Source: Bacteroidales bacterium (GTDB taxonomy: Bacteria; Bacteroidota; Bacteroidia; Bacteroidales; F082). From it: a DNA stretch of 64,000 bases. Position 1 is the stretch's first letter, and each line of letters starts with the position of its first letter. Below, piece after piece: positions 8,847-16,661 of the stretch. The position numbers were made by a program, and so were the translations under genes. The notes under the pieces were generated by a model. The model did not search any database. It saw only the letters and a list, made by a program, of their open reading frames with translations, and was not told the DNA's origin. The DNA is taken from NCBI GenBank assembly GCA_023229135.1, contig JALNZT010000005.1, forward strand, positions 62,001 through 126,000. The letters are read 5' to 3'.

Positions 8847-9398
8847 TTACATTCCACTCAGTATTTCTACATCACATAGTGCATCCATGCCTGCATAATT
8901 TCTGGCACTTGAATAGCGATAATCTTCGGGATGATCTACTAAGCCAGCCCTGACAGGATTTTCATGGATATAATTTAGTTTTTGTCTAAAAAATTTATTG
9001 GACGTAAGTTCTTCCGGATGATTTTCGTTAGTCCATAATTGATAGATATTGTTGTGGGAACTACCTTTAGCTTCGTACTTAAAAACCAATTCCATCCACT
9101 TTCTTCTGCTTTCAAAATCTTGTTGAAAAAGATCAAGCATTTGCCTGCTTGTATGACGTTTTATATCCCTAATAAGATCACTTAATGATTCATTTAAGCT
9201 TCTGGCAATCAGGTGTATGTGGTTACTCATAATTACATAAGCATAAAGTTCAAGCCCCTTATTTTTTTGACAATATGTAAAGCTATCAATAACTACATCA
9301 CGATAAACCTGTTTTGTAAAAATATCTACCCATTGCACTACTTGAAAAGTTAAAAAGTGGGCTGCCGATTGATCGTAGATTTTATATTCCTGGGGCAT
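8847..9398 (-). CDS. REP-associated tyrosine transposase (RAYT, Y1/IS200-like HUH family)
   Basis: A 183-residue single-domain Y1 transposase. The HUH metal site is NHIH at residues 59-62. The catalytic tyrosine is Y143 in LNYIHENPVRAGLV, the wording typical of RAYT proteins rather than of IS200/IS605 TnpA. These enzymes nick and rejoin single-stranded DNA at short hairpins. The frame is intact and both catalytic motifs are present, so it may be active. A promoter-like element lies 15 bp upstream of the start. Its natural substrates are probably the hairpin clusters on both sides. There is no TnpB-like accessory gene and no other phage or plasmid gene nearby. Confidence 0.92.
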   Translation of the reverse strand: MPQEYKIYDQSAAHFLTFQVVQWVDIFTKQVYRDVVIDSFTYCQKNKGLELYAYVIMSNHIHLIARSLNESLSDLIRDIKRHTSRQMLDLFQQDFESRRKWMELVFKYEAKGSSHNNIYQLWTNENHPEELTSNKFFRQKLNYIHENPVRAGLVDHPEDYRYSSARNYAGMDALCDVEILSGM

Positions 9399-9412
9399 TT
9401 TTGTTTTTCTAA

Positions 9413-9420
9413 CAAAGATA
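9413..9420 (-). promoter_or_regulatory. Candidate -7 element of the RAYT gene
   Basis: On the minus strand the sequence reads TATCTTTG, matching TAnnTTTG, 15 bp before the RAYT ATG. It lies in the 48-bp non-repeat strip between the gene and the right array, so the transposase appears to carry its own promoter. Confidence 0.45.
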
Positions 9421-9446
9421 CTAAGTTTTGACTAAGATATTGATAC

Positions 9447-10078
9447 GCAGGCACAGCCTGCAAGATAGTTTCGCAGAGCATTTGCTCTGTGGAATTATAA
9501 AGCAGCATTCGCTGCAATTCCGAAGGCGCTTTACAAAACCGCCAAGTTGCATTTCCACGAAGCCCATACTACACTGATTTTCATACAATCAGTTGCTAAA
9601 AGCATTTTGAAGCACTATTTATTTTCGTCACGCAGGCACATCCAGCAAGATAGTTCCGCATAGCATCTGCTCTGTGGAATTATAAAGCAGCATTCGCTGC
9701 AATCCCGAAAGCGTTTTACAAAACCGCCAAGTTGCATTTCCACGAAGCCCCTACTACACTGATTTTCTTACAATCAGTTGCTAAAAGCATTTTGAAGAAC
9801 TATTTATTTTCGTCACGCAGGCACAGCCAGCAAGATAGTTCCGCATAGCATTTGCTCTGTGGAATTATAAAGCAGCATTCGCTGCAATCCCGAAAGCGTT
9901 TTACAAAACCGCCAAGTTGCATTTCCACGAAGCCCATACTACACTGATTTTCTTACAATCAGTTTCTAAAAGCATTTTGAAGAACTGTTTATTTTCGTCA
10001 CGCAGGCACAGCCAGCAAGATAGTTCCGCATAGCATTTGCTCTGTGGAATTATAAAGCAGCATTCGCTGCAATCCCGA
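9447..10078 (+). repeat. Right array of 185-bp tandem units
   Basis: The array opens with a perfect GCAGGC-ACA-GCCTGC hairpin (9447-9461). Full units of exactly 185 bp follow at 9469-9653, 9654-9838 and 9839-10023, then a truncated copy at 10024-10078 that stops just after the GCAGC/GCTGC hairpin. All units run in the same direction as the left array. Most copies have GCCAGC instead of GCCTGC, which weakens the first hairpin. Translations of this region are repetitive and are not real proteins. Confidence 0.9.
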
Positions 10079-10326
10079 TCAACTGAAGGATCGTTTAGCA
10101 CAATTAACTTTTCCGTTTTTAGGTTTTTCACTGCGTTAAGTAATTCACAGCTATTTAGTTAATCTGAGCATTAGCTGTGTAGAAATTTAAAGCAGATCCA
10201 CTCAAGCGATCAATTATGTTTCAAATACTGCGCTCAGGAAAACGTTATGTAAAAAAGCGTGTTTTGGGTTTTCGTGAGGCGCATAATACATGGATTATTT
10301 AAACTCCATTTAACTAACTTTGCCGC
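10079..10326. other. Intergenic spacer before the DEAD-box gene
   Basis: About 250 bp of AT-rich DNA with no convincing gene. The only frame of note is a 28-codon ORF at 10216-10302, which I do not accept as a gene. A -7-type element lies at its right end. Confidence 0.6.
10315..10322 (+). promoter_or_regulatory. Candidate -7 element of the DEAD-box helicase gene
   Basis: TAACTTTG matches TAnnTTTG and ends only 4 bp before the ATG at 10327. If used, the mRNA would have almost no 5' leader. Confidence 0.45.
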
Positions 10327-11637
10327 ATGAATAATGAACCCAAAAACCTGCAATCCATGCTGGGAAAACTTGGCATTGAAGCATTAAACGAAATGCAAAA
10401 TGCTGCTATTGAAGCTATCACCAATAATCCCGAAGTTGTATTGCTTTCGCCTACCGGAAGTGGAAAAACACTTGCTTTTTTATTGCCGGTAATTGCTTCC
10501 CTCGACCTTACAATAGAGGAGGTGCAATGCCTGATTGTTGTTCCAACACGCGAACTTGCTATGCAAATTGAGCAGGTTACCCGCCAGCTTGGCTCTGGAA
10601 TAAAAGTAAACGCCGTTTATGGCGGACGCGCCGGCTATAAAGATAAAGTGAACCTCAAACACAGTCCTGCTATTTTGGTAGGAACGCCCGGACGTATCGC
10701 GGATCACCTCCGTCGTAAAAACTTTGAAACGAAACATATTCAAACGCTGATATTGGATGAGTTTGATAAATCACTCGAAATTGGTTTTGAAACTGAAATG
10801 CGGGAAATCGTTCAAACACTCGAGGCTGTCACAAAAAAAGTGCTTACCTCTGCCACATTGAAAGTAAATTTGCCTGATTTTGTTGGACTGAAAAATCCGC
10901 TAAGCCTTGATTTCCGAGAATCCGGGAAGCCGCAACTGAAAATTGTAATCGTTAATTCGCACGATAAAGACAAACAGCAAGCGCTTTACAAATTGCTTTG
11001 CCAATTGGGCGATCAACCCGGGATTGTTTTTCTCAACTTCAAAGAAAGTATTCAGCGCGTGAGCGACTTTTTAAGTGAAAAAGGTATTGCTCATGCCAGC
11101 TTTCATGGCGATATGGAACAAAGCGAACGCGAAATTGCTCTCGTAAAATTTCGCAATGGCTCGACTCGTTTAATTTTGGCTACCGATCTGGCCGCCAGAG
11201 GTATAGATGTTCCGGAAATCAAATTTATCATTCACTACCATCTGCCATTAAAAGATCACGAGTTTCTGCATCGCAACGGGCGTACTGCACGCATGTTTAA
11301 CGATGGAACAGCTTATGTGCTGAAATGGGAGCGCGAAAATTTACCTGAATTTGTGATTAGCTCAGAAACCATAACCCCCAAAAATGCAGCCGTTCCAGAG
11401 CCACCGGCTTGGCTTACCATCCGCATGTCGGGCGGACGAAAAGATAAAATCTCTAAAGCTGATATTGCCGGCTTATTTATCAAGCAGGGTAATTTGAAGA
11501 AAGATGAGTTAGGCCTTATCGAACTAAAACAAGATTTTGCTTTTGTTGCGGTAAAAGCTGAAAAAGCCAGAAATACCATCAATTTGCTGGATAATTCTAA
11601 GTTAAAAAACACCAAAATAAGGCTACGATTGATTTGA
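10327..11637 (+). CDS. DbpA-like DEAD-box ATP-dependent RNA helicase
   Basis: A 436-residue RNA helicase. Visible motifs: Q-motif region (residues 15-25), Walker A SPTGSGKT (41-48), PTREL (73-77), TPGR (120-123), motif II as DEFD instead of DEAD (144-147), SAT (175-177), and motif VI HRNGRTAR. The last ~75 residues look like the DbpA RNA-binding domain (SGGRKDKISKADIAGLFI and following), which in DbpA directs the enzyme to 23S rRNA helix 92. The likely job is a late step of large-subunit ribosome assembly. The DEFD box is an allowed variant, as the Asp-Glu pair is kept. The gene looks monocistronic. Confidence 0.9.
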   Translation: MNNEPKNLQSMLGKLGIEALNEMQNAAIEAITNNPEVVLLSPTGSGKTLAFLLPVIASLDLTIEEVQCLIVVPTRELAMQIEQVTRQLGSGIKVNAVYGGRAGYKDKVNLKHSPAILVGTPGRIADHLRRKNFETKHIQTLILDEFDKSLEIGFETEMREIVQTLEAVTKKVLTSATLKVNLPDFVGLKNPLSLDFRESGKPQLKIVIVNSHDKDKQQALYKLLCQLGDQPGIVFLNFKESIQRVSDFLSEKGIAHASFHGDMEQSEREIALVKFRNGSTRLILATDLAARGIDVPEIKFIIHYHLPLKDHEFLHRNGRTARMFNDGTAYVLKWERENLPEFVISSETITPKNAAVPEPPAWLTIRMSGGRKDKISKADIAGLFIKQGNLKKDELGLIELKQDFAFVAVKAEKARNTINLLDNSKLKNTKIRLRLI

Positions 11638-11683
11638 TTATCAATATATTTCATAAAAAATAATTTTGCATTCTAAATTGATG

Positions 11684-11691
11684 TACTTTTG
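11684..11691 (+). promoter_or_regulatory. Candidate -7 element and long leader of the cold-shock gene
   Basis: TACTTTTG fits TAnnTTTG. Transcription from here would give a leader of roughly 200 nt before the ATG at 11906, with no ORF in it. Long structured leaders are typical of cold-shock mRNAs. A second match, TAATTTTG, lies at 11661-11668. Confidence 0.4.
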
Positions 11692-11905
11692 TAGTCTGAA
11701 TACAGAAAAAATATTGTAAAGGATTACGATCTAAAAACCGTAGCGTTGCTAAATTAAAAATTTAACCGTCCTTCGCTTTGTTTATACACTTGAATTCTAA
11801 GTATAAAAAGCTTGTTCAACAACTGTGTTCTAATTTAAATAAATCGCTGCCCTTTGCCTGATAAACAAAGGAATCAGTAAACATTACCAATAAAAATTAC
11901 CTATC

Positions 11906-12097
11906 ATGAACAGAGGAACAGTAAAATTTTTCAACACAGAAAAAGGATTCGGATTTATCAAAGAAGCAGAAACCGCCAAAGAATATTTTGTGCACTCATC
12001 TGGCCTGAAAGATAAAATTCAGGAAAACGATGAAGTAACTTTTGACCTGGAACAAGGCAAAAGAGATCTTAACGCAGTAAACGTTAGAAAAGTCTAA
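11906..12097 (+). CDS. Cold-shock domain protein (CspA family)
   Basis: A 63-residue single cold-shock domain. RNP1 is KGFGFI (residues 13-18) and RNP2 is YFVH (27-30). The beta-1 opening GTVKFFN is typical. Such proteins bind single-stranded RNA or DNA and melt mRNA structure at low temperature. It is preceded by a long non-coding leader and followed by a small hairpin (TTACGCA/TGCGTAA, 12110-12131) and a strong terminator, so it is a monocistronic unit. It stands directly after the DbpA-like helicase, another RNA-unfolding protein. Confidence 0.95.
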   Translation: MNRGTVKFFNTEKGFGFIKEAETAKEYFVHSSGLKDKIQENDEVTFDLEQGKRDLNAVNVRKV

Positions 12098-12163
12098 GTA
12101 AATGAGCCGTTACGCAGTTTTAATTGCGTAATCTCCTTTTGTAGTTAAGGCTACTTAAGTCTT

Positions 12164-12219
12164 AAAAAACCATAATTGATGGCCATCGCGCTGCGAAAGT
12201 CATCAATTATGGTTTTTTT
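12164..12219 (+). terminator. Rho-independent terminator after the cold-shock gene
   Basis: A perfect 12-bp stem, CCATAATTGATG (12170-12181) with CATCAATTATGG (12201-12212), is followed by seven T (12213-12219). A run of A on the left arm would let it work in the other direction too. Confidence 0.88.
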
Positions 12220-12303
12220 GTTTTCTGACTTCAGCGAAATAGATCAAATCCAGAACCCAAAACCTAATCATCGAAGCAACTTGAAAACCGCATCAATAAG
12301 TCG

Positions 12304-12311
12304 TAATTTTG
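12304..12311 (+). promoter_or_regulatory. Candidate -7 element of the radical SAM gene
   Basis: TAATTTTG matches TAnnTTTG and ends 24 bp before the ATG at 12336. Confidence 0.4.
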
Positions 12312-12335
12312 AAGCAAATTTGAAAATTAAATAAC

Positions 12336-13271
12336 ATGTACAAATATCTTTTTGGGCCGGTGCCCTCACGTCGATTGGGAATTTCTCTCGGTGTTGATTT
12401 GGTGCCGCGCAAAGTGTGTTCCCTAGATTGTGTGTATTGTGAAGTAGGCAAAACCACCAAACTCACCACAGACCAAAAGGAATATATTCCCTTAGAAAAA
12501 CTTAAAAAGGAGCTTACGCATTATTTTCAAAATAACCCAGATCCGGATTATATCACGTTTTCAGGTTATGGCGAACCGACATTAAATCGCCGAATCGGTG
12601 ATGTTATGCAATTTATTAAACAAATTAAACCGCATATTCCAATGGCAGTGTTGACCAATGGAACACTCTTAAATCAAAAAGAAGTAAGAGATGCCTTACT
12701 TAAAGCTGATCTGATTTTGCCTTCGCTGGATGCCGCAACCAAAGTGGGCTTTGAAAAGATTAATCGACCTGATCCTCTATTAGATATCGATGAAATTATT
12801 CAAGGATTAATTGACTTCAGTGCTGAATATACCGGTAAAATATGGCTGGAAGTATTTATATTACCTGATTACAATACTAACGAGCAGGAACTGCGGGCGC
12901 TAAAGGAAGCTATCCTCAAAATAAAACCCACTACCATACAACTTAATACCCTTGACAGGCCAGGAACTTTAGATGGGTTACGCGGTGCAACAACAGAAGA
13001 ACTAGAAAAGGTAAAGGATTTCTGGAACCTACCAAATGTTGAAATCGTTGCAGCTGTGGCAAAACGAAAAACAAATACTGCTTATCGGAAAGATGTGGCC
13101 AATGCAATTCTCGAAACCATAGACCGCCGGCCATGTACCTTGGAAGACCTTCACACCATATTAGGTTTACATGTAAACGAAATAAATAAGTACTTAGGGG
13201 TACTTGAGGAAGCAAATAAAATTGAAATTGTGAAACGTGAAAGAGGAAACTTTTACAAAAAAACAGAATAA
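12336..13271 (+). CDS. Radical SAM protein with C-terminal helical domain
   Basis: A 311-residue radical SAM protein. The 4Fe-4S cluster cysteines are C28, C32 and C35 in CSLDCVYCE, right after the conserved opening FGPVPSRRLGISLGVDL. This opening marks a COG0731-type subgroup, related to wyosine-synthesis enzymes but of unproven reaction. GYGEPTL (about residues 77-83) is the SAM-binding GGE-like motif. The last ~70 residues look like a winged helix (TLEDLHTILGLHVNEI), suggesting nucleic-acid or protein binding. The gene is flanked by a strong terminator upstream and 260 bp of non-coding DNA downstream, so it stands alone. Substrate unknown. Confidence 0.85.
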   Translation: MYKYLFGPVPSRRLGISLGVDLVPRKVCSLDCVYCEVGKTTKLTTDQKEYIPLEKLKKELTHYFQNNPDPDYITFSGYGEPTLNRRIGDVMQFIKQIKPHIPMAVLTNGTLLNQKEVRDALLKADLILPSLDAATKVGFEKINRPDPLLDIDEIIQGLIDFSAEYTGKIWLEVFILPDYNTNEQELRALKEAILKIKPTTIQLNTLDRPGTLDGLRGATTEELEKVKDFWNLPNVEIVAAVAKRKTNTAYRKDVANAILETIDRRPCTLEDLHTILGLHVNEINKYLGVLEEANKIEIVKRERGNFYKKTE

Positions 13272-13374
13272 ATCAGCGCAAATGGAGATTTATTTTTCTG
13301 TTTTTAAAAGCTTATGAAGCAGATAGATAAGTAGTTAATGATAAAAAATATTTTTTTTTGACTAAAAAAAGCAG

Positions 13375-13382
13375 TATATTTG
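13375..13382 (+). promoter_or_regulatory. Candidate -7 element of the arginine operon
   Basis: TATATTTG matches TAnnTTTG, about 150 bp upstream of the argB start chosen here. A TTTG lies at 13357-13360 but only 14 bp away, closer than the usual -33 spacing. I see no clear arginine-repressor site. Confidence 0.4.
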
Positions 13383-13531
13383 TAGGATTACGTTCATTTA
13401 ATAATTACCAATTAGACTAGTCAGCTCAAAAATAAATAACTGCTGATAGGTGATTAAAATCTGATTTGCTGATAAATATTGTACGAAGATTCACGCTTAG
13501 TATTTTATTTGTGAGGCCGTATAGAACATCT

Positions 13532-14362
13532 ATGAGGAATCTGGAAAAACCAATCTTACTTTTTAAATATGGCGGAAACGCCATGACAGATAACAAATTA
13601 AAAAAACGGGTAATCAGCGCAATTCTGACGCTTCAATCAAAAGGCTATCAAATAGTTATAGTTCACGGAGGTGGGCCATTTATTGAAAAGGCATTGTCCA
13701 ATGCTAAAATCGTTTCTGAATTTATTGACGGTCATCGCAAAACAAGTACCGAAGCGCTTGAGCATATCGAAATGGTACTCAAAGGTCAGGTAAATGGCAG
13801 TATTGTAAGCATTATCAATGGTTTAGGCCATCGTGCTGTTGGGCTCTCGGGTAAAGATGGCGGTTTTGTTACTGCCGAAAAACGTATTTACCAGCGTGTT
13901 ACTGCTGAAAAATCAGAGGAATTGGATCTGGGTCAGGTCGGTGATGTGTTAGAAATTGACACCAATTTGATTCACTTACTACTTCAAAATGAGTATATTC
14001 CGGTAGTTACTTGTTTGGCTATGGACAAAGAAGGCAATGAATACAACATCAATGCCGATATGTTTGCCGGTGAACTGGCTGGTGCGCTAAAGGTGAAGGA
14101 TTATATTATCCTTACGGATGTGGACGGATTGCGCATGGACAAAGACGATCCAAGCAGCTTGATTGCAGAGCTGAGCGTGGGTGAAATAAAAAAACTGGTC
14201 GATCAAAAAGTTATTCAAGGTGGCATGTTACCCAAAATAGAATCTTGTGCCAAAGCGCTCGCCAAAGGCGCTTCTGCCGCCCAAATCATCAACGGAATCA
14301 AACCCGAACAAATCAGCTGGCTGAGCCAAAGCCTGGCCGTCGGCACTACGATAAAACTTTAA
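13532..14362 (+). CDS. argB: Acetylglutamate kinase
   Basis: Phosphorylates N-acetylglutamate, the second step of arginine synthesis. I chose the ATG at 13532 (276 residues). It puts the substrate-binding KYGGNAM motif at residues 12-18, as in the family. A longer frame from 13466 adds 22 residues that fit no known N-terminus. Further motifs are VHGGGPF, GLSGKDGG, and NINADMFAGELAGAL for ATP and magnesium binding. It is the first gene of argBDCJ, 6 bp ahead of argD. In some Bacteroidota the substrate is N-succinylglutamate; the presence of argJ in this operon favours the acetyl form, which is inference. Confidence 0.93.
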   Translation: MRNLEKPILLFKYGGNAMTDNKLKKRVISAILTLQSKGYQIVIVHGGGPFIEKALSNAKIVSEFIDGHRKTSTEALEHIEMVLKGQVNGSIVSIINGLGHRAVGLSGKDGGFVTAEKRIYQRVTAEKSEELDLGQVGDVLEIDTNLIHLLLQNEYIPVVTCLAMDKEGNEYNINADMFAGELAGALKVKDYIILTDVDGLRMDKDDPSSLIAELSVGEIKKLVDQKVIQGGMLPKIESCAKALAKGASAAQIINGIKPEQISWLSQSLAVGTTIKL

Positions 14363-14368
14363 TATCTA

Positions 14369-15562
14369 ATGAATTACAATCTCAATACTGAACAGTATCT
14401 GCAAACAGATGCTGATAATTATCTGCAAGTATTTAAACGATATCCTATTGTTATCGACAAAGGTCGTGGCGCAAAATTATGGGATACAAACGGTAAAGAA
14501 TACATCGACCTTTTAGCTGGAATAGCTGTAAACACGCTTGGTCATGCCCATCCAAGGCTTGTAGAAGCCATCAGTAAACAGGCTGCAGAGCTGATGCATG
14601 TGTCCAACTTTTTTCTAACAAAACCACAGGCTTTGCTCAGCAAAAAGTTGACAGAAATTTCCGGCCTCGATCGTGTTTTTTTAGCCAATAGCGGCGTAGA
14701 AGCCATCGAAGCCGCTGTGAAACTTGCCCGAAAATATGCTTATGCTAATAAACGACGGTCAAAAATACTATATATGAGTGGTTCATTTCATGGCCGAACG
14801 CTTGCAACGTTGGCTATGGGAAGTCCCAACTACCAGGAAGGCTATGCGCCTATCCCGGAAGGTTTTATGGAAACTCCTCTTAATGATTTGGATGCGCTGA
14901 AAGCCAATGCAGATAAAGATACCATTGCCATAATTATTGAGCCGATTCAAGGCGAAGGCGGTATCAATATGGCAGAAAAGGCATTTCTAAAAGGAGTCAG
15001 GCAAGTTTGCGATGAACGCGATATATTGCTGATCTTTGACGAGATACAATCCGGAATTGCACGCACAGGTTACTGGTTTGCAAAGGATTATTACGAAGTG
15101 CAACCCGATATGATGACCCTTGCCAAAGGACTTGGCGGCGGCTTTCCGATTGGTGCAGTATTGTGCAATGAAAAAGTAAATGACGCCATGCACTATGGCG
15201 GACATGGAACAACATTTGGAGGTAATCCACTTGCAGCAACAGCTGCACTTACTGTGCTCGAAACCATTGAGTTGGAAAAGTTAATTCAGGCTGCAAAAGA
15301 AAAAGGACAACGGTTAAAACAGCAGATCGAAGGGTTAAATCATCCCGACATCAAAGCGGTGAAAGGATTAGGCCTTATGATGGGCATCGAATTTAGTTTC
15401 GACACCAAAACGCTGGTTGCCAAATTACTCGAAAACGGCCTGATGGCCAATAGCACTGCCGGAAATATCGTGCGGATTGTGCCACCACTTAACATCACAC
15501 AAGAGGAATTAAATCAGGCCTTTACAATTTTTAAAAAAACGTTGAAAAGCATAGAAAAATGA
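14369..15562 (+). CDS. argD: Acetylornithine aminotransferase
   Basis: A 397-residue class III PLP aminotransferase that converts N-acetylglutamate semialdehyde to N-acetylornithine. The PLP lysine is K253 in TLAKGLGGG. The PLP-nitrogen Asp is D224 in IFDEIQSGIARTG. NSGVEAIEAAVKLAR (from residue 107) and SFHGRTLA (139-146) bind the phosphate. The gene starts 6 bp after argB and overlaps argC by 4 bp (ATGA), so it is translationally coupled. Related ornithine or succinylornithine aminotransferases look similar, but the operon settles the role. Confidence 0.94.
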   Translation: MNYNLNTEQYLQTDADNYLQVFKRYPIVIDKGRGAKLWDTNGKEYIDLLAGIAVNTLGHAHPRLVEAISKQAAELMHVSNFFLTKPQALLSKKLTEISGLDRVFLANSGVEAIEAAVKLARKYAYANKRRSKILYMSGSFHGRTLATLAMGSPNYQEGYAPIPEGFMETPLNDLDALKANADKDTIAIIIEPIQGEGGINMAEKAFLKGVRQVCDERDILLIFDEIQSGIARTGYWFAKDYYEVQPDMMTLAKGLGGGFPIGAVLCNEKVNDAMHYGGHGTTFGGNPLAATAALTVLETIELEKLIQAAKEKGQRLKQQIEGLNHPDIKAVKGLGLMMGIEFSFDTKTLVAKLLENGLMANSTAGNIVRIVPPLNITQEELNQAFTIFKKTLKSIEK

Positions 15563-16590
15563 AAAATATTGGAATAATTGGAGCGTCTGGATATACAGGC
15601 TCCGAACTCGTTAGAATTTTAGTCCATCATCCGGAGGTGAAAATCAAAGCCATCACCTCTGAAAGCCATCAGGGAAAAGCCTTTTCTGACTTGCATCCGT
15701 TTTTCAGGGGAATTATGGATCAAAAACTTGTCCCAGCCGATGAAATAATGGGGATGGACTTGGATTTGGTTTTTTTGGCTTTGCCACACGGCGTTTCCAT
15801 GGAATATGTGCGTAAATTTAAGCTACAGAAATTCCGTATCGTGGATTTATCCGGAGATTTCCGATTAGATGATCCTGCAACTTATGAACAGTGGTACAAC
15901 AAGGAACATTCGTATAAAGAAGCCTTTGAAGAAGCTATTTATGGCCTGCCGGAATTGTATGCCGACAAAATCAGCAAAGCCAGGTTAGTAGCCAATCCGG
16001 GTTGCTATCCTACTTCTGCAATTTTGCCATTGGCACCACTTGTTTCGGCTGGGTTAATTGATCCTAAAAGAGTTATCATCGATGCAAAATCATCTGTTTC
16101 CGGTGCCGGAATAAAGCACAGTGAAACCAATCTGTTTTCCAACGTGAACGATAATTTCAAGGCATACGGCTTAAAGAAACACAGGCATTCTATCGAAATA
16201 AAGCAGGTTCTGGATCGTTTTTCAAAAGACAAAAACACAATTCAATTCACACCACATCTGTTGCCGGTTGACCGGGGAATTTTATCCACAATTTACGTGC
16301 AACCCAAATCAAATATCGAGGAAGCACCAATAAAACAGTTGTTTAAAGATTTTTACCAAGATAAACCTTTTGTTCGCCTTTGCGAAAATCCGCCAGCCAT
16401 AAAAGACGTGCGTGGTAGTAATTATTGCGATATATTTGTGGATTACGACTCCACGACCCATAATATTATTCTGGTTAGCGTGATTGATAACCTGGTGAAA
16501 GGTGCTACCGGTCAAGCCGTTCAAAACATGAATATCATGTTTGATTTTGATGAAAAAACAGCTTTGCAACACGTGCCGATGCATCCTTAA
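15559..16590 (+). CDS. argC: N-acetyl-gamma-glutamyl-phosphate reductase
   Basis: Reduces N-acetylglutamyl phosphate to the semialdehyde with NADPH. This 343-residue protein has the NADP-binding motif GASGYTGSEL (8-17) and the catalytic cysteine C149 in NPGCYPTSA. DRGI and HRHSIEI segments match the C-terminal domain. Its ATG overlaps the argD stop by 4 bp. Its stop codon lies inside an 8-bp hairpin that also covers the first possible argJ start. Confidence 0.96.
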   Translation: MKNIGIIGASGYTGSELVRILVHHPEVKIKAITSESHQGKAFSDLHPFFRGIMDQKLVPADEIMGMDLDLVFLALPHGVSMEYVRKFKLQKFRIVDLSGDFRLDDPATYEQWYNKEHSYKEAFEEAIYGLPELYADKISKARLVANPGCYPTSAILPLAPLVSAGLIDPKRVIIDAKSSVSGAGIKHSETNLFSNVNDNFKAYGLKKHRHSIEIKQVLDRFSKDKNTIQFTPHLLPVDRGILSTIYVQPKSNIEEAPIKQLFKDFYQDKPFVRLCENPPAIKDVRGSNYCDIFVDYDSTTHNIILVSVIDNLVKGATGQAVQNMNIMFDFDEKTALQHVPMHP

Positions 16591-16599
16591 AAAGGATGC
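16581..16599 (+). promoter_or_regulatory. Hairpin at the argC-argJ junction
   Basis: GCATCCTT (16581-16588) pairs with AAGGATGC (16592-16599) around a 3-nt A loop. It includes the argC stop (TAA 16588-16590) and the ATG at 16596. It has no T-run, so it is not a terminator. It may hide the first argJ start or slow ribosomes at the junction. Confidence 0.5.
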
Positions 16600-16661
16600 C
16601 AAAAAAAACTATGAAAACACAAAGTACGAACAAAAAGAAAGTAACCTATACTTCAAAAAAC

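Larger units (their letters stand above)
8176..10078. mobile_element. RAYT transposase island flanked by 185-bp hairpin repeats
   Basis: A composite region: hairpin-rich tandem repeats (8176-8846), a REP-associated tyrosine transposase gene on the minus strand (8847-9398), and a second array in the same repeat orientation (9447-10078). There are four hairpin clusters and three 110-bp spacers on each side. The transposase occupies the place where a spacer would be between the fourth and fifth clusters. The array starts 7 bp after the small gene's stop and ends abruptly at 10078 in unrelated DNA. This is the Bacteroidota equivalent of a REP/RAYT pair, by structure. Confidence 0.75.

Noticed and set aside
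8176..10078. CRISPR array
   Set aside because: The units are 185 bp and repeat as a whole, with no unique spacers, and there are no cas genes.
8170..10131. Several 60-76-codon frames in the 185-bp arrays, with near-identical predicted proteins
   Set aside because: They are translations of the hairpin repeats on either strand. They have no start context, change with unit number, and overlap one another.
10216..10302. 28-codon ORF before the helicase gene
   Set aside because: Too short, with no recognisable family, promoter or conserved context.
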